Source of the DNA: an uncultured Flavobacteriales bacterium
Lineage (GTDB): Bacteria > Bacteroidota > Bacteroidia > Flavobacteriales > Flavobacteriaceae
Assembly (NCBI GenBank): GCA_913058295.1
Contig: CAJXRD010000014.1
Coordinates: 1-58,349, forward strand
DNA: 58,349 bases
Direction of reading: 5' to 3'
Shown here: in pieces, positions 10,343 through 19,452 of the stretch
How the letters are laid out: every line of letters starts with the position of its first letter
Position numbering within the stretch: position 1 is the first letter of the stretch
The notes under the pieces: model-generated
Databases searched by the model: none
Told to the model about the DNA's origin: nothing
What the model saw: only the letters and a program-made list of their open reading frames with translations
Program-made: the position numbers and the translations under genes

Positions 10343-10355
10343 AAAAAGTTTCCTT
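10324..10355. promoter_or_regulatory. Palindromic operator, probably for the adjacent TetR regulator
   Basis: A perfect inverted repeat, AAGGAAACTTT at 10324-10334 and AAAGTTTCCTT at 10345-10355, with a 10-nt A-rich spacer. It covers the -33 element and most of the spacer of the efflux promoter, the usual position for a blocking repressor. It is 42 bp upstream of the -33 of the divergent isoprenoid gene, so control of that gene is less likely. Binding by the TetR protein is inferred. Confidence 0.7.
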
Positions 10356-10397
10356 AGTTTTAATAAAATTTTAACTTTTTGATTTTTCACATTAGTA

Positions 10398-10427
10398 TTG
10401 CATATTCTTTAGGGTATGTTATTTTTG
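10398..10427 (+). promoter_or_regulatory. Promoter of the polyprenyl synthase gene
   Basis: TTG (10398-10400), a 19-nt spacer and TATTTTTG (10420-10427) form a full match to the Bacteroidetes promoter consensus. Transcription would begin near 10434. This places the ATG at 10416 upstream of the transcript and supports the ATG at 10443 as the true start. Confidence 0.75.
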
Positions 10428-10442
10428 TTGAAAATTAAACGA

Positions 10443-11417
10443 ATGCAGGGAATAGAAAAATATAGCGGTGCGCTTCAAAGCTATCTGGATGAAGTTATTA
10501 CACTTAAAGAACCCATACGATTATACGAACCCATAAAGTATATTGTTTCTTTAGGAGGTAAAAGATTACGACCGGTACTAACCTTGTTGTCTTGTGAAAT
10601 GTTTAACTCAGACTATAAAAAAGCATTACCAGCTGCCTTGGCTCTTGAATTATTTCATAATTTTTCATTGATTCATGATGATATTATGGATGAAGCTCCT
10701 TTAAGAAGAGGAAAAGAAACCGTGCATCAAAAATGGAATTTAAATACTGGGATTTTATCTGGGGATGCGATGCTAATTTTAGCATATCAATTCTTCGAAG
10801 AATACGACCCTATAATGTTTCGAGAATTGGCTAAGTTATTTAGTAAAACTGCTTTGCAGGTTTGTGAAGGTCAGCAATACGATGTTGATTTTGAAACCAA
10901 AAACGATGTTACTATCCCAGATTACATAAAAATGATCGATTATAAAACGGCTGTTTTACTTGGAGCTTCTATGAAAATGGGCGCTATTGTGGCAAATGCT
11001 TCAGAAGAATGTAAAACGAATAGTTATGATTTTGGTAGAAATTTAGGAATTGCATTCCAATTACAGGATGATTATTTAGATTGTTTTGGAAATCCCGAGA
11101 CTTTTGGTAAGCAGATAGGAGGGGATATTATCGCTAATAAAAAAACCTTTCTTTATATAAAAGCTATAGAAAATAGCTCTGAGGAAGATAAAATGATATT
11201 AGAAAAATTGTTGTCAGAAAAACCAGAAGATCCAACGAGTAAAATTAAAACAGTACTTGAAATCTATAATAAGTCTGGTGCCACAAAAGAAACTTTAAAT
11301 GAGATTTCATCTTATACACAGAAAGCAAATATTGTTTTAAGCAAACTGGTTATCTCAGATGAAAATAGAAAAATCTTATTAAGTTTTGGGGAAAAATTGA
11401 TGAAGAGAAATGTTTAG
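10443..11417 (+). CDS. Polyprenyl diphosphate synthase (trans-isoprenyl, GGPP/long-chain type)
   Basis: A trans-isoprenyl diphosphate synthase that condenses isopentenyl diphosphate onto allylic diphosphates, supplying chains for quinones, carotenoids or similar lipids. With the 10443 start it has 324 residues. The motifs are complete: GGKRLRP (38-44), first Asp-rich DDIMD (79-83) followed by LRRG, and second Asp-rich FQLQDDYLD (205-213). An ATG at 10416 would add nine residues, but the -7 element TATTTTTG (10420-10427) lies inside that extension. Chain length is not certain from the sequence. It probably shares a transcript with the small gene 29 nt downstream. Confidence 0.93.
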   Translation: MQGIEKYSGALQSYLDEVITLKEPIRLYEPIKYIVSLGGKRLRPVLTLLSCEMFNSDYKKALPAALALELFHNFSLIHDDIMDEAPLRRGKETVHQKWNLNTGILSGDAMLILAYQFFEEYDPIMFRELAKLFSKTALQVCEGQQYDVDFETKNDVTIPDYIKMIDYKTAVLLGASMKMGAIVANASEECKTNSYDFGRNLGIAFQLQDDYLDCFGNPETFGKQIGGDIIANKKTFLYIKAIENSSEEDKMILEKLLSEKPEDPTSKIKTVLEIYNKSGATKETLNEISSYTQKANIVLSKLVISDENRKILLSFGEKLMKRNV

Positions 11418-11446
11418 TTAATTTTAAAAAATCAATATAAATTAAG

Positions 11447-11794
11447 ATGTTAGCCCTAGATTCTACAGAAGCTATTTTATTAAAATCTGAAGAATTATCC
11501 TTATACAAAAAATTGGTACTTCAATTAAATAAAGATTTTTTAAGAGCGAATCTTTCTGAGGTTTTTAGGGAAGATATTTTACCAGAAGATCTTAAAGTTC
11601 AGCTGCATCAAATTGTTGCGAAATTGATTAACGAGGAATTTTCAGGCTATCTAAATTTACTTTATATCATAGATGTTTCCGAAGAAAAGATAAAACAACT
11701 TAATTTAGAAACTTCTTCAAATGTAATAGCTCAAAACGTATACTTTATATTATTAAGAGAATGGCAAAAAGTATGGTTTAAAGTGAATTATTAA
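11447..11794 (+). CDS. Small conserved-type protein of unknown function
   Basis: A 115-residue soluble protein that I do not recognise as a characterised family. It is mostly helical, has no signal peptide or membrane segment, and is Leu-, Glu- and Lys-rich with a Trp-containing C-terminus (LLREWQKVWFKVNY). It begins 29 nt after the polyprenyl synthase on the same strand, so the two are probably cotranscribed. Its last 4 nt overlap the convergent outer-membrane protein gene. Base composition is like its neighbours, which argues for a real gene. No function can be given. Confidence 0.72.
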   Translation: MLALDSTEAILLKSEELSLYKKLVLQLNKDFLRANLSEVFREDILPEDLKVQLHQIVAKLINEEFSGYLNLLYIIDVSEEKIKQLNLETSSNVIAQNVYFILLREWQKVWFKVNY

Positions 11795-12330
11795 AAGTAA
11801 AACCGAACAAATGGATTGTAAGCATTACCATAAATGCTTTTATAAGAATCGTATAAAACATCAAAACGAATTCCCATAGTAACATTCCCAGCATTAAAAC
11901 CAGCTCCTAAATACAATCCAGGATACCAATAACTTTCATCTAGATAAAAAGTTCGATCGTCAAAATTTCTATTTACATAAAGTTGTTCAAACTCAGCAGA
12001 AAGTTGAAGCTGCGGTATAACATTGTATAAGCCAATAATACTTGTGCCTATTATATAAGATTCGTAAAAGTTTTTTTCTGTACTATAAGACATATTTAAG
12101 CCAGCTCCTACTCCAAGTTTTTCATCGAACTTATAAATAGCGCTAGGAGCAAGAGTTCCGCTAAAAAAACCATCTCCAAAGCTTAAACCTACACCACCTC
12201 CAAACATGACATGAGACCAAAACTCAGATTTTTGATTTTGAAGGTTTTCTTGTGCTTGACAATTCAAACTAAATACAATAAATACAAAAATAAAGAACGT
12301 TAAGGGACGCTCATTAAAAGGTATTTTCAT
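11791..12330 (-). CDS. Small outer-membrane beta-barrel protein of unknown function
   Basis: A 179-residue predicted secreted protein with a signal peptide (about 1-26, ending CQAQ). Amphipathic, aromatic, Gly-rich beta strands follow (GGGVGLSFGDGFFSGTL, YPGLYLGAGFNAGNVTMGIR) and it ends in Phe (NPFVRFYF), as for an 8-10-stranded outer-membrane barrel. It sits just upstream of and divergent from sucA. Database entries for neighbours of this kind sometimes carry an alpha-ketoglutarate decarboxylase label by transfer from sucA; nothing in this sequence supports that enzyme activity. Its role is unknown. Confidence 0.75.
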   Translation of the reverse strand: MKIPFNERPLTFFIFVFIVFSLNCQAQENLQNQKSEFWSHVMFGGGVGLSFGDGFFSGTLAPSAIYKFDEKLGVGAGLNMSYSTEKNFYESYIIGTSIIGLYNVIPQLQLSAEFEQLYVNRNFDDRTFYLDESYWYPGLYLGAGFNAGNVTMGIRFDVLYDSYKSIYGNAYNPFVRFYF

Positions 12331-12399
12331 CTTTTTTTATCTGTATTAGGTTAGACTTTAAATATATAAAAATTAAGAATAAAGTAATAGTAAAATTTG

Positions 12400-12407
12400 T
12401 ATTTTTG
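12400..12407 (+). promoter_or_regulatory. Probable -7 element of the sucA promoter
   Basis: TATTTTTG matches the Bacteroidetes -7 consensus and lies 38 nt before the sucA ATG. No TTG is found 17-23 nt upstream (TTA is present at 12373-12375), so only the -7 box is supported. Confidence 0.4.
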
Positions 12408-12445
12408 CGACACTTTATAACAAAACAGGCTATTTGAGCCAAATT

Positions 12446-15196
12446 ATGGATAAATATTCATTTCTTAATGCGGTACACCCAAGCTTTATCGCAGAATTAT
12501 ACGATACTTATTTAAAATCACCTGATGAAATTGAACCCAGTTGGAGAGCATTTTTTCAGGGATTTGATTTTGGAATCGAAAATGGTTCTATTGAAGCTTT
12601 AGGAATTGAAGCAAACGAAGACTTAGTTTGCGAAAATGTATATAAGGAATTTCAAGTAATAAAACTGATTGACGCCTATAGAACTAGGGGGCATTTATTT
12701 ACAAAAACGAATCCAGTAAGAAACAGAAGACAGTATACTCCTAGTTTAGAACTTGAAAATTTTGGTTTAACAGTAAACGATTTAAAACTAACCTATAAAG
12801 CTGGAGAAGTTTTAGGGATTGGTGAAGCTACTTTAGAAATAATTGTAAAGCATCTTCAAGCAATATACTGTGATTCTATTGGAGTAGAGTATATGTATAT
12901 TCGAAACCCAAAAGAAAGGCAATGGATTCAAGATAAGTTGAATGTAAATGATAACCATTCAAAATTTACAAACGACCAAAAGAAATTAATTCTTGAAAAG
13001 CTTAATGAAGCAATATCCTTCGAAACTTTTTTGCATACAAAATATGTGGGTCAAAAAAGATTTTCTTTGGAAGGAGGAGAGAGTTTAATCCCTGCTTTAG
13101 ACATTTTAATTAAAGCAGCATCAGATAAAGGTGTTGAAGAGTTTGTAATGGGAATGGCACACCGAGGTAGACTAAATACATTGACAAATATATTCGGAAA
13201 GAGCGCTAAAGATATTTTTAGTGAGTTTGATGGTAAAGATTACGATCAAGATATTTTTGATGGAGATGTAAAATACCATTTGGGTTGGACCTCTAAAAAG
13301 AGACTAGAAAACGGAAAAGATATCAACTTAAATATTGCTCCAAATCCATCCCATTTAGAAACGGTAGGTGGAATAGTAGAAGGAATAGTTAGAGCAAAAC
13401 AAGATAGAAAATATAAGGATAGTATAGAAAAAGTATTGCCAATTATAGTTCACGGGGATGCAGCAATTGCTGGTCAAGGTGTTGTTTATGAAGTTGTGCA
13501 AATGGCCAGCTTAGAAGGTTATAAAACAGGTGGTACCATACATATTGTAGTAAATAATCAGATTGGGTTTACTACTAATTATTTAGACGCTAGATCTTCA
13601 ACTTATTGTACAGATGTTGGAAAAGTTACTCTTTCCCCAGTATTGCACGTAAATGCAGATGATGCTGAAGCGGTGGTCCATGCGATGTTATTTGCTTTGG
13701 ATTATAGAATGGAGTTTGGAAGAGACGTTTTTATAGACCTTTTAGGGTATAGAAAATACGGACACAATGAAGGGGATGAACCTAGATTTACGCAGCCTAA
13801 ATTATATAAAGCCATTGCAAAGCATAAAAACCCTAGAGATATTTATGCAGAGAAATTGATTAATGAAGGCTTGATCGATGAAGGTTATGTGAAAGAATTA
13901 GAATTAGAATATAAAGATAAATTAGAGGAGAATCTTGAAGATTCTCGAAAAGGAGATAAGGCGATTATCACTGCTATAATGAAAGATGAATGGGAAGGAT
14001 TTCATCATGCCCAAGAAGATAAAATGATGGAGTCTGTGGATACCAGTATTAGCCTGGATCTACTTTCAGAGATTGCTGAATCTATTACAGATTTACCTAA
14101 AGACAAAAGTTTTTTAAGAAAAACAACAAAGCTAATAGATGCTCGTAAAAAAATGTTTTTTGAAAAAAATTCATTAGACTGGGCAATGGCAGAATTGCTG
14201 GCTTATGGAAGTTTACTTAAGGAAGGATATGATGTAAGAATGAGTGGGCAAGATGTGGAAAGGGGTACTTTTTCACACCGACATGCAGTGTTAAAAGTAG
14301 AAGAAAGTGAAGAGGAAATTGTATTGCTAAACGATTTAAAGGGAGAACAAGGGGATTTTCATATTTATAACTCATTACTTTCAGAATATGGAGTTGTTGG
14401 CTTTGACTATGGTTATGCTATGGCAAGCCCTAAGACATTAACCATTTGGGAAGCTCAATTTGGGGATTTTAGTAATGGTGCACAGATAATGATAGACCAA
14501 TATATTTCTGCAGCAGAAGATAAATGGGACCTTCAAAATGGATTGGTAATGTTACTTCCGCATGGTTACGAGGGGCAAGGAGCAGAACATTCTTCAGCAA
14601 GAATGGAACGTTACTTACAACTTTGTGCTAGAGACAATATGTTTATTGCAGATTGTACCACACCTGCTAACCTATTTCATTTGTTAAGACGACAAATGAA
14701 AGTAAATTATCGCAAGCCACTTATTGTTTTTACACCAAAAAGTTTATTACGTCACCCTAAAGTGGTTTCAACCAAAGAAGAGTTTGCAAACGGAAGTTTT
14801 CAAATGTTAATAGATGATGCAGATGCAAATTCAGAACATGTAAAAACATTGGTTTTTGTTACAGGAAAGTTTTATTACGATTTATTAGAAAAGAAAGAAG
14901 AATTAAATAGAAGCGATGTAGCTTTAGTTCGTATAGAACAGTTATTTCCGCTACCTATCGAGCAAATGCAAGACGTGATAAAAAAATATAAAAACGCAAA
15001 GGACATAGTTTGGGCACAAGAAGAACCCAAAAATATGGGAGCTTATTCTCATTTAATGATGCATTGTGAAGCTGCAAAACAATTTAGGGTATGTAGTAGA
15101 AAAATTTATGCAACACCAGCATCAGGTAGTCCAACAAGATTTAAAACAAGACACGATAAAGTAATCAATAGTGTTTTTGAAAACCCAAATAATTAA
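12446..15196 (+). CDS. sucA: 2-oxoglutarate dehydrogenase E1 component
   Basis: The thiamine-diphosphate-dependent E1 of the 2-oxoglutarate dehydrogenase complex, which decarboxylates 2-oxoglutarate in the TCA cycle and passes the succinyl group to the E2 lipoyl arm. From ATG 12446 it has 916 residues and begins MDKYSFLNAVHPSFI, the usual start; a TTG at 12434 would add only MSQI. Visible features are the N-terminal helix that docks to E2, the TPP-binding region with HGDAAIAGQGVVYE and GHNEGDEPRFTQP, and a transketolase-like C-terminal half with HGYEGQGAEHSSARMERYLQ. Length is normal for the family. The E2 gene follows 38 nt downstream. Confidence 0.97.
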   Translation: MDKYSFLNAVHPSFIAELYDTYLKSPDEIEPSWRAFFQGFDFGIENGSIEALGIEANEDLVCENVYKEFQVIKLIDAYRTRGHLFTKTNPVRNRRQYTPSLELENFGLTVNDLKLTYKAGEVLGIGEATLEIIVKHLQAIYCDSIGVEYMYIRNPKERQWIQDKLNVNDNHSKFTNDQKKLILEKLNEAISFETFLHTKYVGQKRFSLEGGESLIPALDILIKAASDKGVEEFVMGMAHRGRLNTLTNIFGKSAKDIFSEFDGKDYDQDIFDGDVKYHLGWTSKKRLENGKDINLNIAPNPSHLETVGGIVEGIVRAKQDRKYKDSIEKVLPIIVHGDAAIAGQGVVYEVVQMASLEGYKTGGTIHIVVNNQIGFTTNYLDARSSTYCTDVGKVTLSPVLHVNADDAEAVVHAMLFALDYRMEFGRDVFIDLLGYRKYGHNEGDEPRFTQPKLYKAIAKHKNPRDIYAEKLINEGLIDEGYVKELELEYKDKLEENLEDSRKGDKAIITAIMKDEWEGFHHAQEDKMMESVDTSISLDLLSEIAESITDLPKDKSFLRKTTKLIDARKKMFFEKNSLDWAMAELLAYGSLLKEGYDVRMSGQDVERGTFSHRHAVLKVEESEEEIVLLNDLKGEQGDFHIYNSLLSEYGVVGFDYGYAMASPKTLTIWEAQFGDFSNGAQIMIDQYISAAEDKWDLQNGLVMLLPHGYEGQGAEHSSARMERYLQLCARDNMFIADCTTPANLFHLLRRQMKVNYRKPLIVFTPKSLLRHPKVVSTKEEFANGSFQMLIDDADANSEHVKTLVFVTGKFYYDLLEKKEELNRSDVALVRIEQLFPLPIEQMQDVIKKYKNAKDIVWAQEEPKNMGAYSHLMMHCEAAKQFRVCSRKIYATPASGSPTRFKTRHDKVINSVFENPNN

Positions 15197-15234
15197 AAAT
15201 ATAATTAACCTTTGTAAAGGAAAATAATAAGATT

Positions 15235-16449
15235 ATGGCATTAGAAATGAAAGTTCCATCCCCGGGAGAATCCATCACTGAAGTTGAAATAGCAGAATGG
15301 TTAGTTGAAGATGGCGATTGGGTAGAAAAGGACCAAGCAATTGCTGAAGTGGATAGTGATAAGGCTACTTTAGAATTACCTGCAGAAGCTAGTGGAATTA
15401 TTACGTTAAAAGCAGAAGAAGGAGATGCTGTTGCAGTGGGAGCAGTTGTATGCTTAATAGATACAGAAGCTGAAAAGCCAGAAGGCGGAGCTCCAACATC
15501 AAAGCCAAGTACTAATGCCGAAACTAAAGTTGAAACAGAGGTGGTAACAAAAAAGACTACTACAGAAACATATGCTACTGGTACAGCTTCACCAGCTGCT
15601 AAAAAAATATTAGCAGAAAAAAAGATAGAAACTAGTGCAGTTAGTGGTTCTGGAAAAGATGGAAGAATAACCAAAGGAGACGCTATAAATGCTGTGCCAT
15701 CTATGGGGACATTAGGCGATGGCGAAAGAGGTACAAGTCGTAAAAAACTTTCTATGCTTCGTAGAAAAGTAGCGGAGCGTTTGGTAATGGTTAAAAATGA
15801 AACAGCGATGTTAACTACTTTTAATGAAGTAGATATGTCGCCTATTTTTGAATTAAGAAAACAATACAAAGAGGACTTTAAAGAAAAGCATGGAGTTGGT
15901 TTAGGATTTATGTCCTTTTTCACATTGGCTGTCGTTAGAGCATTGGAGCTTTTTCCTGATGTAAACTCAATGATCGATGGAGATTTCCAAATCAAACATG
16001 ATTTTAAGGATATTTCGATTGCAGTTTCTGGTCCTAAAGGTTTAATGGTTCCTGTGATAAGAAATGCAGAAAACTTAAGTTTTAGAGGAGTTGAAGCTGA
16101 AGTAAAGCGTTTGGCAATATTAGCAAGAGAAGGTCAGATTACTGTAGATGAAATGACAGGAGGAACATTTACTATAACTAATGGAGGAGTTTTTGGTTCT
16201 ATGCTTTCTACTCCTATTATCAACCCACCACAAAGTGGTATTTTAGGAATGCATAACATTGTTGAAAGGCCAGTAGCGGTAAATGGTGAAGTTAAAATAA
16301 GACCAATAATGTACGTAGCATTATCCTATGATCATAGAATAATTGATGGAAGAGAATCTGTTGGTTTTTTAGTAGCTGTTAAAGAAGCTTTAGAAAATCC
16401 AACCGAGCATCTGATGGATAACGATATTAAAAAGGCATTAGAACTTTAA
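15235..16449 (+). CDS. sucB: 2-oxoglutarate dehydrogenase E2, dihydrolipoyl succinyltransferase
   Basis: A 404-residue E2 core enzyme that transfers the succinyl group from lipoamide to CoA. There is one N-terminal lipoyl domain with the lipoylated Lys at 43 ([10 protein letters not shown]). A Thr/Glu-rich linker follows, then a peripheral-subunit-binding domain at about 115-150 ([13 protein letters not shown]) and the catalytic domain, whose C-terminal HRxxDG motif ([11 protein letters not shown], His367) is intact. It forms an operon with sucA and is followed directly by an intrinsic terminator. The E3 (lipoamide dehydrogenase) gene is not in this window. Confidence 0.97.
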   Translation: MALEMKVPSPGESITEVEIAEWLVEDGDWVEKDQAIAEVDSDKATLELPAEASGIITLKAEEGDAVAVGAVVCLIDTEAEKPEGGAPTSKPSTNAETKVETEVVTKKTTTETYATGTASPAAKKILAEKKIETSAVSGSGKDGRITKGDAINAVPSMGTLGDGERGTSRKKLSMLRRKVAERLVMVKNETAMLTTFNEVDMSPIFELRKQYKEDFKEKHGVGLGFMSFFTLAVVRALELFPDVNSMIDGDFQIKHDFKDISIAVSGPKGLMVPVIRNAENLSFRGVEAEVKRLAILAREGQITVDEMTGGTFTITNGGVFGSMLSTPIINPPQSGILGMHNIVERPVAVNGEVKIRPIMYVALSYDHRIIDGRESVGFLVAVKEALENPTEHLMDNDIKKALEL

Positions 16450-16458
16450 AAAAAAACA

Positions 16459-16490
16459 AAAAAAACCCAGCAAATTTTGCTGGGTTTTTT
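16459..16490 (+). terminator. Intrinsic terminator after sucB
   Basis: The stem CCCAGCAAA / TTTGCTGGG, extended by flanking A and T runs, is followed by T6. It lies 9 nt after the sucB stop codon. The A-run on the left would let it act on the minus strand too. Confidence 0.92.
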
Positions 16491-16524
16491 GGTTAGTTAA
16501 CTGATTAAGAATAACATTTTATTA

Positions 16525-16650
16525 TTAATTAATTATAAAGGAAATAAGATTAAGAGTTACAATACTTAATACAATAACAATTGCTGAAAAAAATAATAAC
16601 CTCTTAGTTTTAGTTTTTTTAATCTCTCTTTCTTTTACATTAAAAATCAT
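16525..16650 (-). CDS. Possible 41-residue single-span membrane protein
   Basis: A short reading frame from ATG 16650-16648 to TAA at 16527-16525, in the 288-nt gap between sucB and the response regulator. Its peptide has a basic, charged N-terminus (MIFNVKEREIKKTKTKR) and one hydrophobic stretch (about residues 18-40: LLFFSAIVIVLSIVTLNL), the pattern of a small inner-membrane protein. It lies 88 nt downstream of the response regulator gene on the same strand and could share its transcript. No ribosome-binding site is visible, which is normal here. A chance frame in AT-rich DNA cannot be ruled out. Confidence 0.42.
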   Translation of the reverse strand: MIFNVKEREIKKTKTKRLLFFSAIVIVLSIVTLNLISFIIN

Positions 16651-16738
16651 GTCATAATTCTTGATGTAAATCTCTGAAAATTACATGTAAAATAAAATAA
16701 GTGGAAACACGTATTTTTACTTAAAGCATAAATACCAA

Positions 16739-17371
16739 TTAAAGAAGTTTATCGGTATTATCTTTTGCCCATAAAAGTAAACTGTTTGTTTTGTGTTCAA
16801 GGTTTAATTTTGAAATAATATTACTTCTATGTTTTTCTACTGTTCTGTGCGAAATAAATAATACGGAAGCAATTTCTTTGTTGGTTTTGTCTTTGGCTAT
16901 TAGCTTTAAAATCTTTTTTTCGGAAGGGGTGAGGTTATTTAAATAGGAATCATCATAAGGGCTTATACCTAATAATTCTTTAATTTTTGGACTAAAATAT
17001 GGGACACCATCATTCACCGATTTTAAACAAGTTTCTATTTCTTCTATTGCAAACTCTTTAAGAATGTAACCAAATATATTAAGCTCATTAGCTTTTTGAA
17101 AAAGCATTTTTTCCTTGTGAAAAGTTATCAATATTATTCTTGTTTTTATTTTATTAATTTTACACTTTTTTGCTACTTCTAAGCCTGTCATAAAAGGCAT
17201 TTGGATGTCAAGGATTGCAATATCGGGGCTTTCCTTTACAATTAAATCATAAGCCTCTTTTCCATTATTTCCACTTCCAATAACCTTATATTTTTTTTCT
17301 AATAAAAAATCATTTAAACCCTTTAATAATAGGGGATGATCGTCTGCGGTTATAATAGTTTTATTTTTCAT
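16739..17371 (-). CDS. NarL/LuxR-family response regulator
   Basis: A 210-residue two-component response regulator. The receiver domain (1-120) has the acidic pocket Asp10-Asp11, the phosphoacceptor Asp55 (AILDIQMP), Thr83 and Lys105. A C-terminal LuxR-type helix-turn-helix follows at about 148-205 (LTPSEKKILKLIAKDKTNKE, HRTVEKHRSNI). Its start overlaps the end of the sensor kinase gene by 4 nt (ATGA), so the pair is translationally coupled and almost surely cognate. The target genes are not evident. Confidence 0.93.
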   Translation of the reverse strand: MKNKTIITADDHPLLLKGLNDFLLEKKYKVIGSGNNGKEAYDLIVKESPDIAILDIQMPFMTGLEVAKKCKINKIKTRIILITFHKEKMLFQKANELNIFGYILKEFAIEEIETCLKSVNDGVPYFSPKIKELLGISPYDDSYLNNLTPSEKKILKLIAKDKTNKEIASVLFISHRTVEKHRSNIISKLNLEHKTNSLLLWAKDNTDKLL

Positions 17372-19380
17372 AATATGGGGAAAGTATATTCAATTAATGT
17401 ACCTTCTTGTTTACTGGAATGCACTTTCATTTTACCTTTTAAAAACTTGGTTCTTTCTAATAATGTTTTTAACCCTAAAGAATTTGAATCGGTAAATTTT
17501 TCGGAAAAATTATAACCAATTCCATTGTCTTTAATTGAAATAGCTATTGCATTCGTTAATTTATTAATGGAAACCCTGCTCGCTTCAGCCTTTGAATGTT
17601 TTATAATATTACTCAAACTTTCTTGGACAATACGGTAAATATTGACCTCTTGATCTTTAGCGAAAAGGTTGTCTATATTTTCTATTTCCGAAGAAATAAA
17701 TAAGGTTGTGTTTTCGTCAATCTGATTTATTGTAAATTCTATAGCCTTAGTAATGCCCAACTCTTGAAGTTGAAAAGGATGCAAATCCCTAGAAATAGAT
17801 CTTAACTCCTCTATGGTTTCATCTACTATAACCTTAGTGCTATTGTTAGAAGATTGGATTAGCTTATTTTTAATCAACAATAATTTTTGACCTAGACCAT
17901 CATGTAAATCTTTCGAAATTCGTTTGCGTTCGTTTTCTTGAGATTGTAATAAGCTTTGACTATATTTTTCCTGTAATTTTTCTTTGTTTTTTAAGTTACG
18001 TTGAATACGAACTAATAATATTATTCCAAAGAACATTACAAGGCTTACTCCTATTATAATAGACAATTTTTTAAATGTATCATTATCTTTTTCTAAAAGC
18101 TGAATACTTGTAGCTTTTTCTACTAAGTCTTTTTCTTTTTTTTCAGTTTCATAAAGAGTTTGATAGTAGGCTAAAGAATTTGCAGACTTTTGATTAAAAA
18201 TAGAATCCTTAATTGCATAATATTTATTTTTATTTTCTAAACTTTTTTTAAAATCTTTTAGATTGTAAAAAAGTTCAGATTTAAGTAAATAAGCGTCCAT
18301 TAAATCTTCAGTTTGATTTAATTTTTGTGAAGTTTCCAACTTTTTATTGGCAAAAACTAAGGCTTGTTTGAAATCTCCAGTTTTAATATAATAATTTCCT
18401 TTTGAACCATAATAGTAGGTTTCCGCAAATAAGTTTCCAAATATTATTTCTTTTTTTGAGTCTAATAATTTTATTTGAGATTCTGCTTTTTTATATTCGT
18501 TCTTATCACTATAATAATCAGCTAAAGAACTATGGATAACAATAAATTCTTGCTTGTTATAATTTTTATTTAAAATTAGCATACTATCTGCCTTTTTCAA
18601 ATATGTAAATTGCTTTTCTTTATATCCTTGTTTCTTATAATCTAAGGATTGATTAAAATAGCAATTTCCAATATTTTTTTCAAAATTTAAGTCAATCAAT
18701 TTTTTAATAAGTATATCTCGCTCTTTTTTTGCTTTATCATAAAACCCATTCATGCTATACATGGTGATGTTTCCTTGGAGGGCATATTGCATATATTCAT
18801 AATCCTTTAATTTTTCATAGTATAAATGCGCTGAATTATAATCATTGCTAGCAGATACAAAATTCCCTAAATTTGAATTTGCCTGACCTCTAAAGAGATA
18901 AGTATCTGCAATATAGATAGAGTCTTTTTCTCCAAAATTGTTTATAGCATTGGAATAATCTTTAATTGCTTCAATATAATTTATCCCAAAATTAGCACCT
19001 CCTCTTTTTAAATATAATCCACCCAGTAAAAAACTATCTTTAATTACGTTTTTATATTCTAAGATTTCATCTATGATGATAACCGCTTTTTTTGGGTCGT
19101 TTTTATAGGTAGTGAGAATATATTGTAGGTCCATAGCCTTTTTTGCAGCAAGATTAATGCTGTCAATTTCCTTGGCTAGAGTTATGTATTGGATGCTATA
19201 ATCTATAAAAGCATCATTGTTCTTTGTAGGGGATTTTGATATAACGGAATCTAATGCTTCTAATTTTAATAAGGTGTTATGTGTGGTATCTGCAATTGAC
19301 TTATAATATTGCATGTTTTGGGAATATCCTAGAAATGGATAAACTAATATAAAAGCAAAAAAAACTAATAGGTTTTTCAA
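17368..19380 (-). CDS. TPR-containing sensor histidine kinase (HisKA_3 type)
   Basis: A 670-residue membrane sensor kinase. A signal peptide or first membrane anchor lies at 1-20. A long helical, TPR-like sensor region (about 25-415) should be in the periplasm, and one TM segment spans 439-458 (LSIIIGVSLVMFFGIILLV). The HisKA_3 dimerisation helix carries the phosphorylated His493 (RISKDLHDGLGQ). A HATPase_c domain follows with NIYRIVQESLSNIIKHSKA (N box) and KDNGIGYNF (G1 box). This architecture is common in Flavobacteriia, where it pairs with a NarL-type regulator as here. A -7-like TATTTTTG lies at 19423-19416 on the minus strand, 36 nt before the ATG. The signal is unknown. Confidence 0.91.
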   Translation of the reverse strand: MKNLLVFFAFILVYPFLGYSQNMQYYKSIADTTHNTLLKLEALDSVISKSPTKNNDAFIDYSIQYITLAKEIDSINLAAKKAMDLQYILTTYKNDPKKAVIIIDEILEYKNVIKDSFLLGGLYLKRGGANFGINYIEAIKDYSNAINNFGEKDSIYIADTYLFRGQANSNLGNFVSASNDYNSAHLYYEKLKDYEYMQYALQGNITMYSMNGFYDKAKKERDILIKKLIDLNFEKNIGNCYFNQSLDYKKQGYKEKQFTYLKKADSMLILNKNYNKQEFIVIHSSLADYYSDKNEYKKAESQIKLLDSKKEIIFGNLFAETYYYGSKGNYYIKTGDFKQALVFANKKLETSQKLNQTEDLMDAYLLKSELFYNLKDFKKSLENKNKYYAIKDSIFNQKSANSLAYYQTLYETEKKEKDLVEKATSIQLLEKDNDTFKKLSIIIGVSLVMFFGIILLVRIQRNLKNKEKLQEKYSQSLLQSQENERKRISKDLHDGLGQKLLLIKNKLIQSSNNSTKVIVDETIEELRSISRDLHPFQLQELGITKAIEFTINQIDENTTLFISSEIENIDNLFAKDQEVNIYRIVQESLSNIIKHSKAEASRVSINKLTNAIAISIKDNGIGYNFSEKFTDSNSLGLKTLLERTKFLKGKMKVHSSKQEGTLIEYTFPIL

Positions 19381-19452
19381 TATAGATAAGTTTGTGGGCA
19401 GAATTTAAAAGTAATCAAAAATAATTAATGTAAGATATTAAATAATAGATTT

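Noticed and set aside
11791-12330. Possible alpha-ketoglutarate decarboxylase
   Set aside because: The name could be suggested by adjacency to sucA, but the sequence is a small outer-membrane barrel with no TPP enzyme motifs.
15165-15995. 276-codon minus-strand frame opposite sucB
   Set aside because: It is the antisense shadow of the lipoyl and linker region; low-complexity Ser/Ala/Val composition mirrors the sense codons.
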